A stretch of DNA of 64,000 nucleotides. Source: Spirometra erinaceieuropaei. Taxonomy: Eukaryota > Platyhelminthes > Cestoda > Diphyllobothriidea > Diphyllobothriidae. Positions 38,701 to 50,700 of this stretch are shown one piece after another. The stretch covers positions 44,837 to 108,836 of the forward strand of contig CACRXP010000982.1 of the NCBI GenBank assembly GCA_902702965.1, given 5' to 3'. The notes beneath the pieces are model-generated. The model did not search any database. It had not been told where the DNA came from and saw only the letters and a program-made list of their open reading frames with translations. Numbering within the stretch: the first letter of the stretch is position 1; every line of letters begins with the position of its first letter. The translations under genes and the position numbers were made by a program.

Positions 38701-41700
38701 ATGCATTTTGAGATGATATAATAAAAGGTGAAGGCTCGTCGGAAAATCGAGGTATACTCGTGAATTTTCAAGTCGGTTACACCAACCCGTCGAAATGAAA
38801 AGTGTGAGGGAGATAATCGCACTAGGGAGCTCGGGGAGCCTCGAGGTTACATCAGCAAAACAGACGTCTCTGTGTGGGGGTGAAGAACGTGCTTGGATAG
38901 GTGACGGACGTTAGAGGAGGTGTTGAGGGTTTCACACATGGTTCACTCTGTGGGGGAGGTGCTGAATCCGGGATATTCTACATGACCGAACACGGATTAG
39001 CAATTGGCGTCTTAGGGTGGGCGCAAGCCGGCGAACCATGAACCTAAACCTTCGTGGTGAGCGTCCAAGTCGACATGGCGGTTGATGCTCTTGTTATTAG
39101 GGTGCCAGGCTTCTAGAAACTCTCGAGCCTGTTTGGTGTTGGCACTAGCGATGACTTCAGTCCTCTCCGAGTTGAAGCGGGGATCCCACTCAAGGGCGTG
39201 CGCAAACACGAGAGACAAGGGATCCCGTCGGCGGATGGCCAACTTATGTTCGTTAATGCGGGTCCCAAGTCGTCAGCCGGTATGTCCAACATAAACGCTG
39301 GAGCAGTTTGCACATGGAATGCAGTGAAGGACATTTGTTTAATTTCGTCTGATGACGGGTTGGTGTAACCGACTTGAAAATTCACGAGTATATCTCGATT
39401 TTCCGACGAGCCTTCTTCTTTTAGAAGAAGCTATCTCTGACCTTCCCATTTTGAGGGCTGCCGGCAAGCGAACTTCGGCAACGTCGCCAAAACGCTCGAA
39501 AGCCCTATCCAGGCGCCAAGATAAGATTAATTTTTTCAAGCACGCCGCCTCTTCGTCTTGATGTGCATCTACGCCATCACCTGGTCCTGTGAGGATAGTT
39601 ATATTGGTCGAACTACTAGGCGTCTATCCAAACGGATGTGAGAGCACCATCCTGCGTGGCTAAATCAGGACATGAAAAAGTCCACCTCCAACCCCCATCG
39701 TGGCTCACTTGGTTGAGGGCGGCCACCGGATAGGTGTCAGCCAAGCATCTCAAGTCATCTATAGATCCCCGGCGAGGGACCCCAAGTTCCTACGTCAGCC
39801 GATATCTTTGATGGCAGAGATAGTTATCATATGGTAGGCCAGTCCAACCGTACAAGCCCTCAAGCTGCTCTGGTCGAAACTGAGCCATATACAGTGAGTG
39901 ACCTATCTCATGAAATGTTGGCTGAAATTCTGAAATGCGTTTTCAAGTAGGAAGGATTACTTCGTCGCGGTTGTAATACTGACTATCTTGCGGCATACTC
40001 TTATAACATTTCGGATTCGGTAGGATGTCGGCTTTTAACTGCACTTCTTTTCAATCTCCTATAGAAAGCGTACTCGGTAGAAAATGACTACTTAGGTAGC
40101 ATGCATTTTTCCCATTGATTTTCGATGGTCTTGCGAATTCTAATATATTTTATAGAAACCATAAATAAAAATATGCTTTCTTTTAGTCAATCAAAAGAGA
40201 ATCACGACTTCTTTATATTTTATACTTAAGAAGGACGTATAATTAGGTTTTAAAAAAGTTTTCCAATCGCCGAATAATTTGGAGTCTGATCATTCGTTGC
40301 ATTAGAGCTTAGTAATTTCAGTCTGCGAGGTGCATGCGTTCCGCATAAAGAAAATCACATATTTTTCTATGCCATTAAAGAGATATCATACAGAGTCCAT
40401 AGAATTTTGCAATGGATGCGGACCATGTTGTTTATTTCATGAGGAGCAGTGGTAACCGGCCAGGTACGATGCAATGTGAATTGACATTTCGCGGTCTTAA
40501 AAAATCTCATAATTGGAAACTTTTTTAAAACCTAATTATACGCCTTTCTTAAGTATAAAATATAAAGAAGTCGTGATTCTCTTTTGATTGACTAAAAGAA
40601 AGCATATTTTTATTTATGGTTTCTACAAAATATATTAGAATTTGCAAGACCATCGAAAATCAATGGGAAAAATGCATGCTACCTAAGTAGTCATTTTTTA
40701 CCGAGTACGCTTTCTATAGAAGATTGAAAAGAAATGCATTTAAAAGCCGACATCCTGCCGAATCCGAAATTTTATAAGAGTATGCCGCAAGATAGTCAGT
40801 ATTACAACCGCGACGAAGTAATCCTTCCTAATTGAAAACGCATTTCGGAATTTCGGCCAGCATTTCATGAGATAGGTCCCTCACTGTACGTTCGTACCCG
40901 CAGAGTGCCACATCGCACTACAGCGACGAAACATAAGCGCTAACCACTACTAGACTTCCCCTTCTCCCGTGCTCCTTCCTCCCATGCCCTAGACAGAACT
41001 AGACTATAACTACCCCTAATATCTGATATGGCTAAACGCCGTCAACCCTCTCCACCGACTGCCATTAATTAACTGTTTTCGAACTTTCACTGCTTTACCG
41101 TGACTTCGATCACTGTACAGGCCGAAGAATTTTTCCCAATAGAACTTTCAGAAGCACGGGTGAAAAAGGTTAAAAAGTCCGAGGCCGAAATGCATTACGA
41201 TAAACTTTCGAAATCTGAGGATTATTATTCAAATTGTCGGAGATGAATTCTAATCAGCGGAACGCCTCCGTGATCTATAACGTCTTGGCGACGAAAATGA
41301 TACTTGATATATTTCTGCCTTCCATTACTACAGTATTTTCATTCTGGTGATTCTCCAAGCAAGTAAGATTTTCTAACGGCTATTCCAATTACTTACCGAA
41401 GCCAACAGTCCTTCATACCATTAATAAGTTTGTGTGAAACTTGGAAGCACCTTCCAATACTTAGCAATAGTAGCCATATGCAAATTACTGCCTAGGGCGG
41501 TTGGTCAACTAATAAATGGAACATTAGCTGGAAATACTCAAATTACCGTTCTTCCTGGGTTGGAAGAAGGTACAAAAAGGGAATACATTTGGCATGATTT
41601 GATTAATTACTTAGATTTTGTGAAATCTTACCTGCGACCCCAGCAACATAATTGAAAAGGGTACAATCCCAGCTAGAAACAGAAGCGTAATGTGCAAACG

Positions 41701-44700
41701 CATATGCCGAATGTTGTCCTGATAGGCACGGTATTCACCATGTGTGCGACAATAATAGGGCGTACCCCAATGTTTTGGATAAAATCTGTTCAACCTGTAA
41801 ATGTAGAAAAGTTTTTTGAGACAGAAGTTATTCACACTTTTTGATGGCTTCTTTTACTCGTCTTCATTTATTTCATTCAATTAGAGCTTATTGTGCGCTG
41901 GCAATTAGGTCTCACAATGAAACTTATGTGGTATTTACTCTCGAAGTGGTTAGCGTACGAGACAACCAGGGAGCAATTAATTGTGGCTTCTATTTCAAAT
42001 AACTATCGTCCACCCGTTCGCATCCTGAACGACAACTGTTCCCCCAGTTGGCCGCACTCGTTTAAGCAGTTTGCGTCTACATTAAAAACATCACTTAGCG
42101 TGAGGCTTCGTTGTCTGTTATTCTAAACACGAAGGTTTAAAAAATATATATTTTAGCCACGAATAAGATAAGTTATGACAGGTATCGTTGACGAAAAAGA
42201 AGTTCTTTAAAGTAGAAACCTGTGCTTATCTTCACATGAACAGATCCCCCCTATTCAAGCATATTCAAACGGGCGAACGGGATTCTGCATCGTCGCTGAA
42301 ACTCTGCCATCATGCTCACGTACCCGGCCGCTAAGATAAAACTAGTTTTCACAAACACTCCATTTTTCGCCCTTCAGGTAAGAATGCGCATCTACGTCTT
42401 TACTTGCTCCTAAGGGGCAGGTTATATTGGTCGAACGACTAAGCGTATACCCAAACGGATGTAAGAGCACCATCCTGCCTAGCTAAACCAAGGTATGGAA
42501 AAGTCCATATCTTGTGGAACTGTGATTCACCTTCTTGAAAGCTGCACTGTCTAGACGTCAAACAAGTATTCCGAGTGATATACAAAGTTCCGAAGCGACA
42601 TTCAAAGTTTCTGCGTCAGCGACAGTTGCGACGTCGAATGCTGTATTCACAGGTCATCCAACCCTACCTTGTGCTCGCATAAAGCGTTTGTACAGGCCCC
42701 AAGGTTCTCCTGGCCAAAGGTGAACCCAGCATTTGTGCCCACACCTCCTGTCGCGTCGCGCTGCGGCGACGAATCAGAGACTTGGCTCCTGTCATACAAC
42801 TTTCCACTCCCCCTTCCTAAGCCCCTAACAGATCTAGACTATAACCCCTGACCTCTGAATGCCTTCAACCCTCTTCTCCATACTTGCTGTTTGTTATCTG
42901 TTTAAACGTTTGCCACTCTACCGCCTTTTATATAGCTGTGCTGTCCTGATTCTGAATAATCAAAAACGTATGTTTACCGAGACTGGCTTCTCAGATTTCC
43001 ATATTATTTTAAACAGAACTTTTTCCCTGCAGGGAAATCATATATCTTCTTGAGTGACGAAAAAAAGGTCCTCTGATTCTCCTGGAGCATTGCGATAAAT
43101 ATGAATTAACAGGGATATGGCCGTGACTACTTACTCCGGAGAGTAATTGTGTTAAAAGAACATAACTGGCGATATTTATTGGTACGTGCCAAAGAAAGAA
43201 ATAAAGAGACCTCCTGGTGACTGTTGCGTGAGTTTAGTCAATATGTTTTAAGGTACCCATCTGAGTAAAGGCCCGACAATGTAATACTTTCCTGGCAATG
43301 CTTTCATAGGGGCATTTAATTAATTTACTATTATAATTAAATAGAGAAAAATAACGTCCCTTTTTAATTGGTAAAAACGTGGAGGATCAAAATTTGGGAT
43401 ACCACAAAGTTCTTGGATGTTCAGCTCTTTCGCTCAACTCAACTGATCTCCGGAGTAAGTAACCCTGGTCATCAACCATACCCTTGTCTATGAAAAGGCT
43501 ATTATATATCTCAAGAGCGGAGTTAATAAACGTGACATGTCTACGCAAAAACTAATGGTATCATCTGGGAAACTGTCACAATTACTAAGCATACCCAATT
43601 CTGTAACCAGAAACCATGAACAAAGCGATTTTTACGCATCCTCTCCAAGATATGGGATGGGCTGTACAGGGACATCAAAGGCCATCAAGGCTCCTAATAT
43701 GGACACAATATGAGCGACCATTTTTCTTTGAGTTTCGCTTATGCAGATGTTCGAAAACATGTCAAGTTAAAAGTCAATAATATGCCGTGTGTGAATTAAC
43801 GTGTGATTATGTCCTATGCTAATCTGAGTTCTTAGAGACCCTTTCTATTTAAACACAAACTTTACATTTTCAGTCGTGCAGGCATGATTTTGGTAATAAG
43901 AAGTGTTGAATGACAAAAATGGTCACAGTAGGAGTAGATAAGGTCGCCTCGTAACCACCAGCCTAGGTTATTTATAACTGTCTGTTTAGTTATCATCTGG
44001 TAGTTTTTTAAGATTTTGCTCGAGATTTTGATCTTAGTTGTAGCCATCACTTGGCATATGACAAAAGGTTATGCTGAATTACACGTTGTCCTTTTCGCAG
44101 TCCGAACAGTCCAGCATGCTGCAACAGCGACAAGCGGTATGTCGTCCAGAGAACTGGCCTCGTTGTTTTCCGCAGAGAAGACATTCGTTGCGACTGGTCA
44201 GTTTTTTATATGGCTGAATAACACAAATAAGCACTCTTATCATCACGATAAATACAATAACCCTAGAAGGCGCAAATGTAATAGGCAAGTTTGGTTTGCA
44301 CCTACGCAATGTTTGCCGGTGTCAATGAATGGGAAAGTTGCATTTGAAATGAGTCAATAAATGATACAAATTGATGTTCACTTGGAAAGTGTGTGTATTT
44401 AGTACAAACTTTCGTGGATTTCTGAAAGTATACAACCATTTTTCTACGCACAGTCATCACTGTGTGTTTTTTTGTTTTTAAGCGCGAATTTGAATGTTAA
44501 TTCTTTTTTACTCATGTCCTCTGGTTCCGACGTCAATTCGCCGTCTTAATATATGCCTTTGAAGGGTCTAAAAGATCTCATTGATAGCGCGGCAGAGTTA
44601 TATGCCGATTCTCGTAATATGGGCACCTGTAACTTGCAGCCAGTGTGTCAAATGCATGGTCCCCTTACGCACTGTTCTCACTGTCTCCACAGCTACGATG

Positions 44701-47700
44701 TGTTTGCGAAGTTGCCACTTACTGGTCATAGTTTTTGATAACATTTCCGCAGAAGATTTTAATTGGCGCAGAGGGAAAGCTTTCCTTTTTTGTTAGGCGA
44801 GATCTGTGTAAAAAGCAAGATTTCCAGGCAGATTCCCAGGAGGCAGAGGAGGGCACAACATTTGAAACTGACCCGTTCGTCGAAACCGTCGCACTTATTG
44901 GAGGTTGTGTGCCCCCTTTGACCATCTTTCACGCATCCACATTCGTAATATTGGGACGTACACCGTGCACCTTGACGGCAAACGTATTACTGAACTTCGA
45001 ACATGTAAAAGGTGGGAAGACCCTGTCAACCTGACGGTTCGACCGTCGTCTCTGGCGATGCACGCCTTGTGTCCTAAAGCAGGGTTGGCAGAGGAACTAT
45101 GACTTGTATCTACCCCACTTTTTCCTCCTTCATGCACCAGAGCCTGATGTCAAAACAGAGACAGGAAGATTGGAAGCGGGATCCAGTGCAGACGGTTGAC
45201 AAAACGAGGCTGTTCACGCGTGCCATACACAGGTGGTCCATGCACGATGAACCGGGTTTTCATAAAAAAGAAGAAGAGGAGCGGTTCGGGTCTCAAATTA
45301 ATGGGGGCTGTGACGGAACCATTGCAGTCTGATACTCCCCGTCCGAGTGGAGGACCGAGTTATCCCGTCGTCTGACAGTCTTCCAAGCCACGGCCTCTAA
45401 CGCACCGTACCAGATCCAAGTGCATCAGATTGTTTATATTGAGGAATATTAACTGATGGCATTAATCTCACTTCATCTCCTCTCTCTCTCTCAGACCTCC
45501 CCCCCTAAACTGTGCGAGCTGGTTTGTCAACTGATGCAAAGAATGGGCGCAGTGGCTGACAGATCTAAGAACAGCCGGCCTGCGCATTCCACACATGACA
45601 GTTCGACCGTCGATTTCGACGATGTCCACCGTGTGCCCCACAGCTGCAGCAGCGGTGGGAGCAGGGACGGTGACTTGCGCAGGGGTTTATAGTGCGGGTA
45701 GACTTGCGCTGCATCTACCTACACTCTCTCCACCTCCCCCGCCTGGGCCCGGTGTCAAGACAGAGTCAAGAAGACCGGAGACGAGGGAGGCCGCAGGTGG
45801 ATGGCTCGGACGGATCCTCACCTTGGCGTTCAACCACACCCCCTGGTCCACACAACAATAACCAGGATTTCAACCAACACAACAGAGATTTGGAGGCTGG
45901 CACGGCCGAAGCCGCACCTGGGCGTGCCGCCAACGCCTGGCTCGGATCCCACACTGTGGTGGGAATGCCATAAAGGCCACATTAAAAAGGAGCCATTGCA
46001 GTCTGACTCTCAGACCGCCTCCCGTTGGGGAGGAGGTCCAAGGTATCCCGTCAGTTGGCAACCTTCCAAGCCACGGCTTTTAGCGCACCGTGATAGCTTC
46101 AAGCGCGTCAGATTGATTATAGTGAGGAAAATGCGCTGAGTCGTCGACCTCACTCTCCCTTCCCATTCCCACACCCCAGCCACTGTCCGAGCCGGTCAGT
46201 AGACTGGAGTGGGGAATGGGCGCGGTGGCTGACATGGTCGACTGACCATGACTGCGCGCGCCACAGCACGACCTGGCCCCCATACACACGCAAACACCAG
46301 GATTTCACACAACGGGGGTTGAACGGCGTGTCTCCCACTTGCGTGAGAGGGCCGTGGAAGGTGCTGCTTCAGCCCGTCCCCAGCCCACCAGTCCGCCACT
46401 ACACACAACACACACACACAACGTGACGAACTGCGTGAACCGAGAGCGGGCCTCAATCAGCAACCTTCATATCCACGACACTTGACGTGTCGGGATAGTC
46501 TTGGACACAAGTCACCCGTGCAGCCGAAACCGCATGGGGACCGAGACGAGATGCACACTTCCCACTTGCGTGGGAGGCGGCAGTTGAGTGCATGAGGTGT
46601 GTGAGGGTTGATGTCTGGTGGGGTGATGGTGTTAGGAGGTAGGGGGTGAGGGAATGTGTGGTGTGACCGGCGGTTGTCTACCGTAGGTCGTCGTGGATGC
46701 GCATGTGGCCGAATAGACCCATGCGATGCGTGAAGGTGCGAGGGCAGTGTGGACAGTGGACGCGAGTGCAGTGGGTGTGGGTTGGTGCTCCAGGCACTGG
46801 TTCGCCAGTCTCTGTGCGATGGATTCGCAAGTGACCCACCAGGCCGATGCGTGAGGTGAAGGTGCGTGGGCAATGTGGGCATGAGAGGTCGGCGGTGTCG
46901 GTGTCAGCTGTAGAGGAAGCAGTGGTGTTGGTGGTGGTGGTGGTGGTGGTTGTGGTGGTGGTCGGCGCGTGTGACGGTGGAGCGAGGGTGCGTCTGGGCA
47001 TGGTGGATATGTTGGATGTCGCGGCTATATCGGAATTGTGGTCAATTCCGCTCTCGTGGATGCGCATGTGGCCGAATAGACCCATGCGATGCGTGAAGGT
47101 GCGAGGGCAGTGTGGGCAATGCCCATTGCCCACACTGCCATTCCACACATACACACACACACACGCACACACACACCCACACACACAGCCTGCTCCCCCC
47201 GCAAAACACATCCTGATTTCGCACAAGGAGGTGGGCGGCTCAGATCTCACATGCGCGAGTAGGCCGTAGAGGCCACATCCAGAAGTGCCATTGCAGCCTG
47301 ACTTTTCGCCTTATCCAGGTGTCCACTGAACACAGTACAGAACGCTTTTTACAGGTGGACAGGCGGCTTTTCGAAACCATTTGAGGCCTCAAAACCGAAC
47401 AAGACTCACGGACGGTTTTGCAGTTGAGGACGTGATGGCATTTTCGTGGACGCGTTTGGTGGAGGATATGAGTCGGCGATTCATTGCTCTGTGCTCTGCT
47501 GGTACAAGGCTGTGTACTGTTACCAACCTAATGGATGATGGAGTAGTCCTTGTCCGTGAAGTTCACTACTTGTAACTTTAATATCATCTCCGTCGGGATC
47601 TTTTTGCTTTAACGCATCCCGGGCAGCATGAACACTGCTCCTATGAGTAATTTGCGGGTCTTAGTTTCATCTTGCTCATAGTCCGCATGACACACTCGCC

Positions 47701-50700
47701 AAAACAAAGCTGCTTGATGGTTTGCATGGTTGGGATTGGTTCCTGTTTAGCTTAATCAGCGTGTCCACTAAGAGCATGGTGGTCGGATCTGTTGGTCTTC
47801 CTCCTGAACATGATTTTTCACCGACAGGTTTAGAATATTTGATTTTTTATATTAAAACTTTTTGTTCTAAAGACTGGCAATCGTGTCATGTGGTTGAAAC
47901 TGAGAACCCAATTCAGAGAAGTGCCATGATCTGCCTTTTCTGTCTACTATTAGGTCAAAAACAGTTTCGAAACATTCGTATTTTACATTTACTTCCTTCC
48001 ATCTACTACTGCCTGAAAATGATGCCACTATGTTAAATCTAAATAAACTCCTCCCTGCCGATCTGAAAATCTGCCAGAACTCTTGTGTTGCACGTTATAT
48101 TGTGTATTCAATACTCCACCCTGTCTGTATTAGTCAACAGAATGGATATAGCTGGAAAAATCGAATTGCATTTTAAAGATTTTAGGGTATATAGAAACGA
48201 ATAAACGAATTTTGAATCGCCCTACCCTGACGTAGATTTGCAAGACATCGTGGATGAGGATGGAACTTCCACCACATACAAAGCAGGAACAGGAAACCAC
48301 TGTCAATATCACAGTCATAACGAATTGGAGAATGAGCCCTTGCCGGCCGTAGAGGAACACAGGGACTATTAGGACGACGGGGTCTTTAAAATGTAAAAAA
48401 ACAAACTGGGCTTTACCAATAAAGGCCATTTCATCTCTTTACTGACTGCCTAAATTTTGAGCAAAAATGGCATTTAATTAAGCAAAACGCGGGCGGATTT
48501 GTTAGGGACTTTTCCGCACTCCTTGCCCTTTGGGAAAGGGGTCGCCAGCGTGCCTCTTGGGGTCAAAATGAGGAAACTTGCCTATTTTCCATTTGCTGCG
48601 TCCGATTATAGGAGCATTCATGGCCGAACGCAGAGCAACAAAGCCAAGACCGAGGCAGGTAGAGTAGAGGAATGGAATAGAGAAAATAACCAGTGCCGCG
48701 AGGATAAAACTCAGACTACTGTGATCCAGTGTTAGTGCAATGCCTGACATCCAGTTTGTTTGGCACAGAAAAAACTGCGTCGTCGCCACTAAAATGTCAC
48801 AAAAAAGTAATATGACTTTTTTTCAAATGCTTTCAAATGAGGGATTTTGAGAACAGCCTACAGCCGGTCGTCTTCCTGTAATGCGAACACTGAATCCAGT
48901 CGTGAATCCTACGCCGGAACTCGTGAACCATGATCGCAAATGTCGCAATAGACCCCCGACTGAAAGTTGCACTTAAGCGGAGTTGCAGTGCTGCGCTGAA
49001 CGGCAAATAATTTAACCTTATCCAAGACCCGACAGCATGCTGAACATTCTTCCACTGAACTGCGTTAATCAGACTCGCGGAGTAGATCATCGCCTTAGTG
49101 ACATGCACTTTTTTTCCAGTGATTGTGGATGCTCTTATAAGTCCAACATATTTCAAGGACCTCCAGATCGAATTCAAGACTTCAAAAAGATATGTTTTCG
49201 GTTCTTAAAAATGCGCCTGTTCGTGCGTCTTTTTCAGTATAACCTGGGTTCTCTTTTTATTCAGGTTCTAAATCTACTTATTACGCACTTTTTAGAAGTC
49301 AGTTCAACATATCTCATCATACTCCAAATATGAGACCCCTTGTTGTTCTAAAACTTTGATAAATTAATATGGCATGTGCATCTTAAAATTATTGTGGTGC
49401 ACTGCCGTTTTACAACCGAAACATTCATTTGCTTCATCGTAGCGAAGGCACGGTTTCCTTTAGGGGTTCATAAGAACTTAAAGTCTGTTCGTTCACTCTA
49501 TGAACTAAAACCAAATGGGCACCAGTGAGTGCCTTAAAAGACCGACTTAAAGAACTCGCCACCTAAAGCCAGCTAATCAGTATCGCGACCTCAAAAATAA
49601 TAACTCTTGCTGAGCGAAGGCATAGTTGGACGCTATACTCTATGTTTCAGGTGTCCTTATTCACGCTGAATTTCAAAAATGTTGATCTCAACATCAAATT
49701 AAAGCTTAACTCATGCAGATGGCAGGAAGACATGGAATCCCAGCGACTACTGCGCTAATAAAAGGGTTCCATATACAAACGGCCTAAATGTAGGATCACA
49801 ATCTCAAGTTAGGTAACGGTTCACTGTTCTGTGATGATTGCTGAACGTTATTGTGCAGTATCCTCCGATCATCCGGTGACTGAGACTACATGGCACGACT
49901 TTAATTGAGCCAGGAATCATGAAAGAGAACAGCCTTGCCCGCACGTGCCTGTCGTAGTTGATGCTACGCAAGTTTTGACCGTGATAGTCAGCACTCGTCG
50001 TTCCCAAACAACTTTAGCTTCTCGAAAAGAAGACTTTTTGTGTGAGATGGGCTCAACCAGCTAAAATGCGTTATTTACATTTAGTCGCCGCTCAGTATTT
50101 CTGTCGATTTGAACGTTTTGCACGACTAAGGCCCTCTCCGTCCATCTTCGACGAAAAATTACGATGCTAACTATTAAATATTGTATCATGTAGTCTCGAG
50201 GCGTTATTTTCCCTACTTCACCAACTAACTTTGACCCCCTCCAGATTACTTACCAATCAAAAGTATTAAGATAAAAAAACTGAACTTGAATTCGGAGGAC
50301 TGAGCTTTCGACTTTAAATTTCATTAGTAATTTACAGAAGGAGGACTCGAAATTCATACAAACCGATTTTGGAGTATGATGGTAAAGACCATTAACATGA
50401 AACCCTGGAAGATTTCGCTCAGTCAGTTGAAACGTATGTGGATGTTGTGAAGCAACCACATGTGTGCTCAGTAGGTTTTCAGTATTTACACTCCATCGAG
50501 AAGTACTTTTAGCTTTTTCTGAGGCGTATATGCGTCAGAACCGGACCTCATTTTGTATTCTCAGAAATTTTCCTGAGTTAATAGAAGCCTGTTAAACTAG
50601 GCACCCCGATTAAAACAATCAAATATGAAGTTTGAAGCATGAAAATTACATACGTAAGAAGTCTGCGCAAACTGCCCAAAGTCCCTTCCCATTGTATGCG

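Noticed and set aside
44600..44960. Cysteine/histidine-rich snippets resembling LINE fingers (VTCSQCVKC, FDHLSRIHIRNIG)
   Set aside because: Finger spacing is not met and frames are broken; may be an older LINE end but cannot be supported.
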